Below are positions 62,954 to 64,000 of a stretch of DNA of 64,000 nucleotides, piece after piece. This stretch comes from Paenibacillus sp. HWE-109. Its GTDB lineage: Bacteria > Bacillota > Bacilli > Paenibacillales > NBRC-103111. Where the stretch lies: contig NZ_CP091881.1 in the NCBI RefSeq assembly GCF_022163125.1, forward strand, positions 5,766,001 through 5,830,000, read 5' to 3'. The stretch's first letter is position 1. Each line of letters begins with the position of its first letter. The position numbers and the translations under genes were made by a program. Below the pieces are notes generated by a model, which did not search any database, was not told the origin of the DNA, and worked only from the letters and a program-made list of their open reading frames with translations.

Positions 62954-64000
62954 ATGAGTCGACCACGAGCAATGCTAAGAAAATTAAGGATCACGCCAAA
63001 AGTTTTTCTGCTTACGTTTGTTTGTTTCGAACTGCTTACTCTTTTGATGGCATTTTCGTTCAATAGGCATTCTTCCGAAATTCTAGTGAAATCGCAAATG
63101 AGCTATGCCCGGCAAGCCGTTCAGAAGTCAAACCGGTATTTGGATTCGAATTTGCAAAATATACGCACAACCATGAGTTCGATTGTGAATGACAGCAGGC
63201 TGCAAAATGGTGATTACAAGCAGTTGGAGAAGTGGATGTCGGCTAGCCTCCTTTATCTAACGCCTAATCTCAGCAACGTTCATTTCATCTCCGGAGGGGA
63301 AGTGCTCGCCAGTACATCTACCCATAGCTGGGATGTATTCGGCGACCCGGTCATCCTGCAGATCTTGTCGGACACTACCCATGCAGAACCTTCTTGGGTA
63401 GGACCCTACCATTCCAATGTATCGGGATATACGATCACGTATGTCTTCCCGACTACCCTAACGAATGGCCGTTCCGGCTTTCTGCTCGCAGATATTAGCT
63501 TAGACAGGCTGTATTACACGTTATTTCCGGAAGAAACGCAAGATGTCATGGAAAATCTCATTATCCTGGACAAGAAGCTCCATCCGGTTATGGGCAAAGC
63601 TCCTTATGTTCATTTCGACTATGTAGACAAACAATACAATCTCACCGGATTTGATCCTTCCATCCTGCATTCCGATTGGGGACAGATGGAGATTGCTGGT
63701 TCTGCAGACAAGGACAGCATCATTGTAACCAGAGGATACAATACCATTGTTGAGTGGCAGCTTGTGATGGTCATGAATAAGCGTGAGCTGTTGGAACCTC
63801 TGAAACAATCGGTCGCCTTTACTTGGCAGCTTACGATTATTTGTATTCTGCTGTCCCTCGGCTTGTCACTGTTGTTAACCGTAATCATTTCTGGTCCTAT
63901 CAAGAAAATGACCAAATTTGTTCAAAGGGTCGGCGAAGGGGAATTAGATACCTATATCACGATCAAAACGGAAGATGAGATCGGCTACCTGGCTGTGCAT
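62954..64000 (+). CDS. Sensor histidine kinase, N-terminal part (runs off the right edge)
   Basis: The frame opens at ATG 62954, with AAGGAG 10 bases upstream, and stays open to the window end (349 codons). A transmembrane helix at about residues 17-34 (FLLTFVCFELLTLLMAFSF) precedes an extracellular sensor region of about 250 residues. A second helix (LTIICILLSLGLSLLLTVII) is followed by HAMP (SGPIKKMTKFVQRVGEGELD). This is the layout of YesM-type kinases. The gene diverges from the beta-helix gene, which it may control with a YesN partner outside the window. Confidence 0.88.
   Translation, partial: MSRPRAMLRKLRITPKVFLLTFVCFELLTLLMAFSFNRHSSEILVKSQMSYARQAVQKSNRYLDSNLQNIRTTMSSIVNDSRLQNGDYKQLEKWMSASLLYLTPNLSNVHFISGGEVLASTSTHSWDVFGDPVILQILSDTTHAEPSWVGPYHSNVSGYTITYVFPTTLTNGRSGFLLADISLDRLYYTLFPEETQDVMENLIILDKKLHPVMGKAPYVHFDYVDKQYNLTGFDPSILHSDWGQMEIAGSADKDSIIVTRGYNTIVEWQLVMVMNKRELLEPLKQSVAFTWQLTIICILLSLGLSLLLTVIISGPIKKMTKFVQRVGEGELDTYITIKTEDEIGYLAVH

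Overview
The window reads as a chromosomal segment of a Paenibacillus-like member of the Bacillota. The grounds are strong GGAGG-type ribosome binding sites, frequent TTG and GTG starts, a SigI/RsgI pair, YesM/YesN two-component systems beside Lpl-type sugar ABC transporters, SLH-anchored surface proteins and large secreted polysaccharide-active enzymes. The left third looks like conserved chromosome with storage-glucan metabolism; the right two thirds are mostly accessory, secreted and carbohydrate-related. No tRNA, rRNA or CRISPR was seen.

Layout. 1-1.1 kb: edge of an MFS-like transporter and a small membrane protein. 1.08-2.03 kb: remains of a divergent LysR / NADP-binding reductase pair, followed by six tandem ~113-bp units. 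2.1-7.1 kb (minus strand): leucyl aminopeptidase, an Fe-S aldo/keto reductase, and sigI-rsgI preceded by a SigI-type promoter. 7.2-10.3 kb: small regulators (XRE, LytTR), a membrane protein and a Cys-rich small protein. 10.5-22.4 kb (plus strand): an alpha-glucan cluster with two copies of a DUF4912 + GH57/GT4 fusion module, a nucleotidyltransferase/pseudo-mutase fusion and a GH15 enzyme.

22.6-32.3 kb (minus strand): four genes, namely a subtilisin-like protease that ends in a YD (RHS) repeat, a small secreted protein, a 1658-residue RHS/YD protein with a variable C-terminus, and a translationally coupled 71-residue membrane protein that is a candidate immunity factor. 32.7-38.8 kb: a decayed TetR copy, a secreted GH2 exo-glucosaminidase-like enzyme, and a TetR-P450 pair with identical operators. 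39-40.6 kb: an IS1182-like insertion sequence sitting inside a copy of a dispersed repeat.

40.8-53.2 kb (minus strand): a polysaccharide-uptake locus that runs YesM - YesN - solute-binding lipoprotein - two permeases - Gfo/Idh oxidoreductase - PrsA-like foldase - beta-helix protein. 53.4-58.2 kb (minus strand): a dockerin-bearing propeller-like protein coupled to a two-cohesin SLH surface scaffold, which looks like a minimal cellulosome-type pair. 59-62.8 kb: a GH16 glucanase and a second beta-helix protein. 62.95 kb to the end: the N-terminal part of a sensor kinase transcribed divergently.

The two most unusual loci are the cohesin/dockerin pair (53.4-58.2 kb) and the protease-RHS-small membrane protein operon (22.6-32.3 kb). 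At least four dispersed repeat copies with hairpin potential (about 9.6, 38.8, 47.7 and 58.6 kb) lie between operons.
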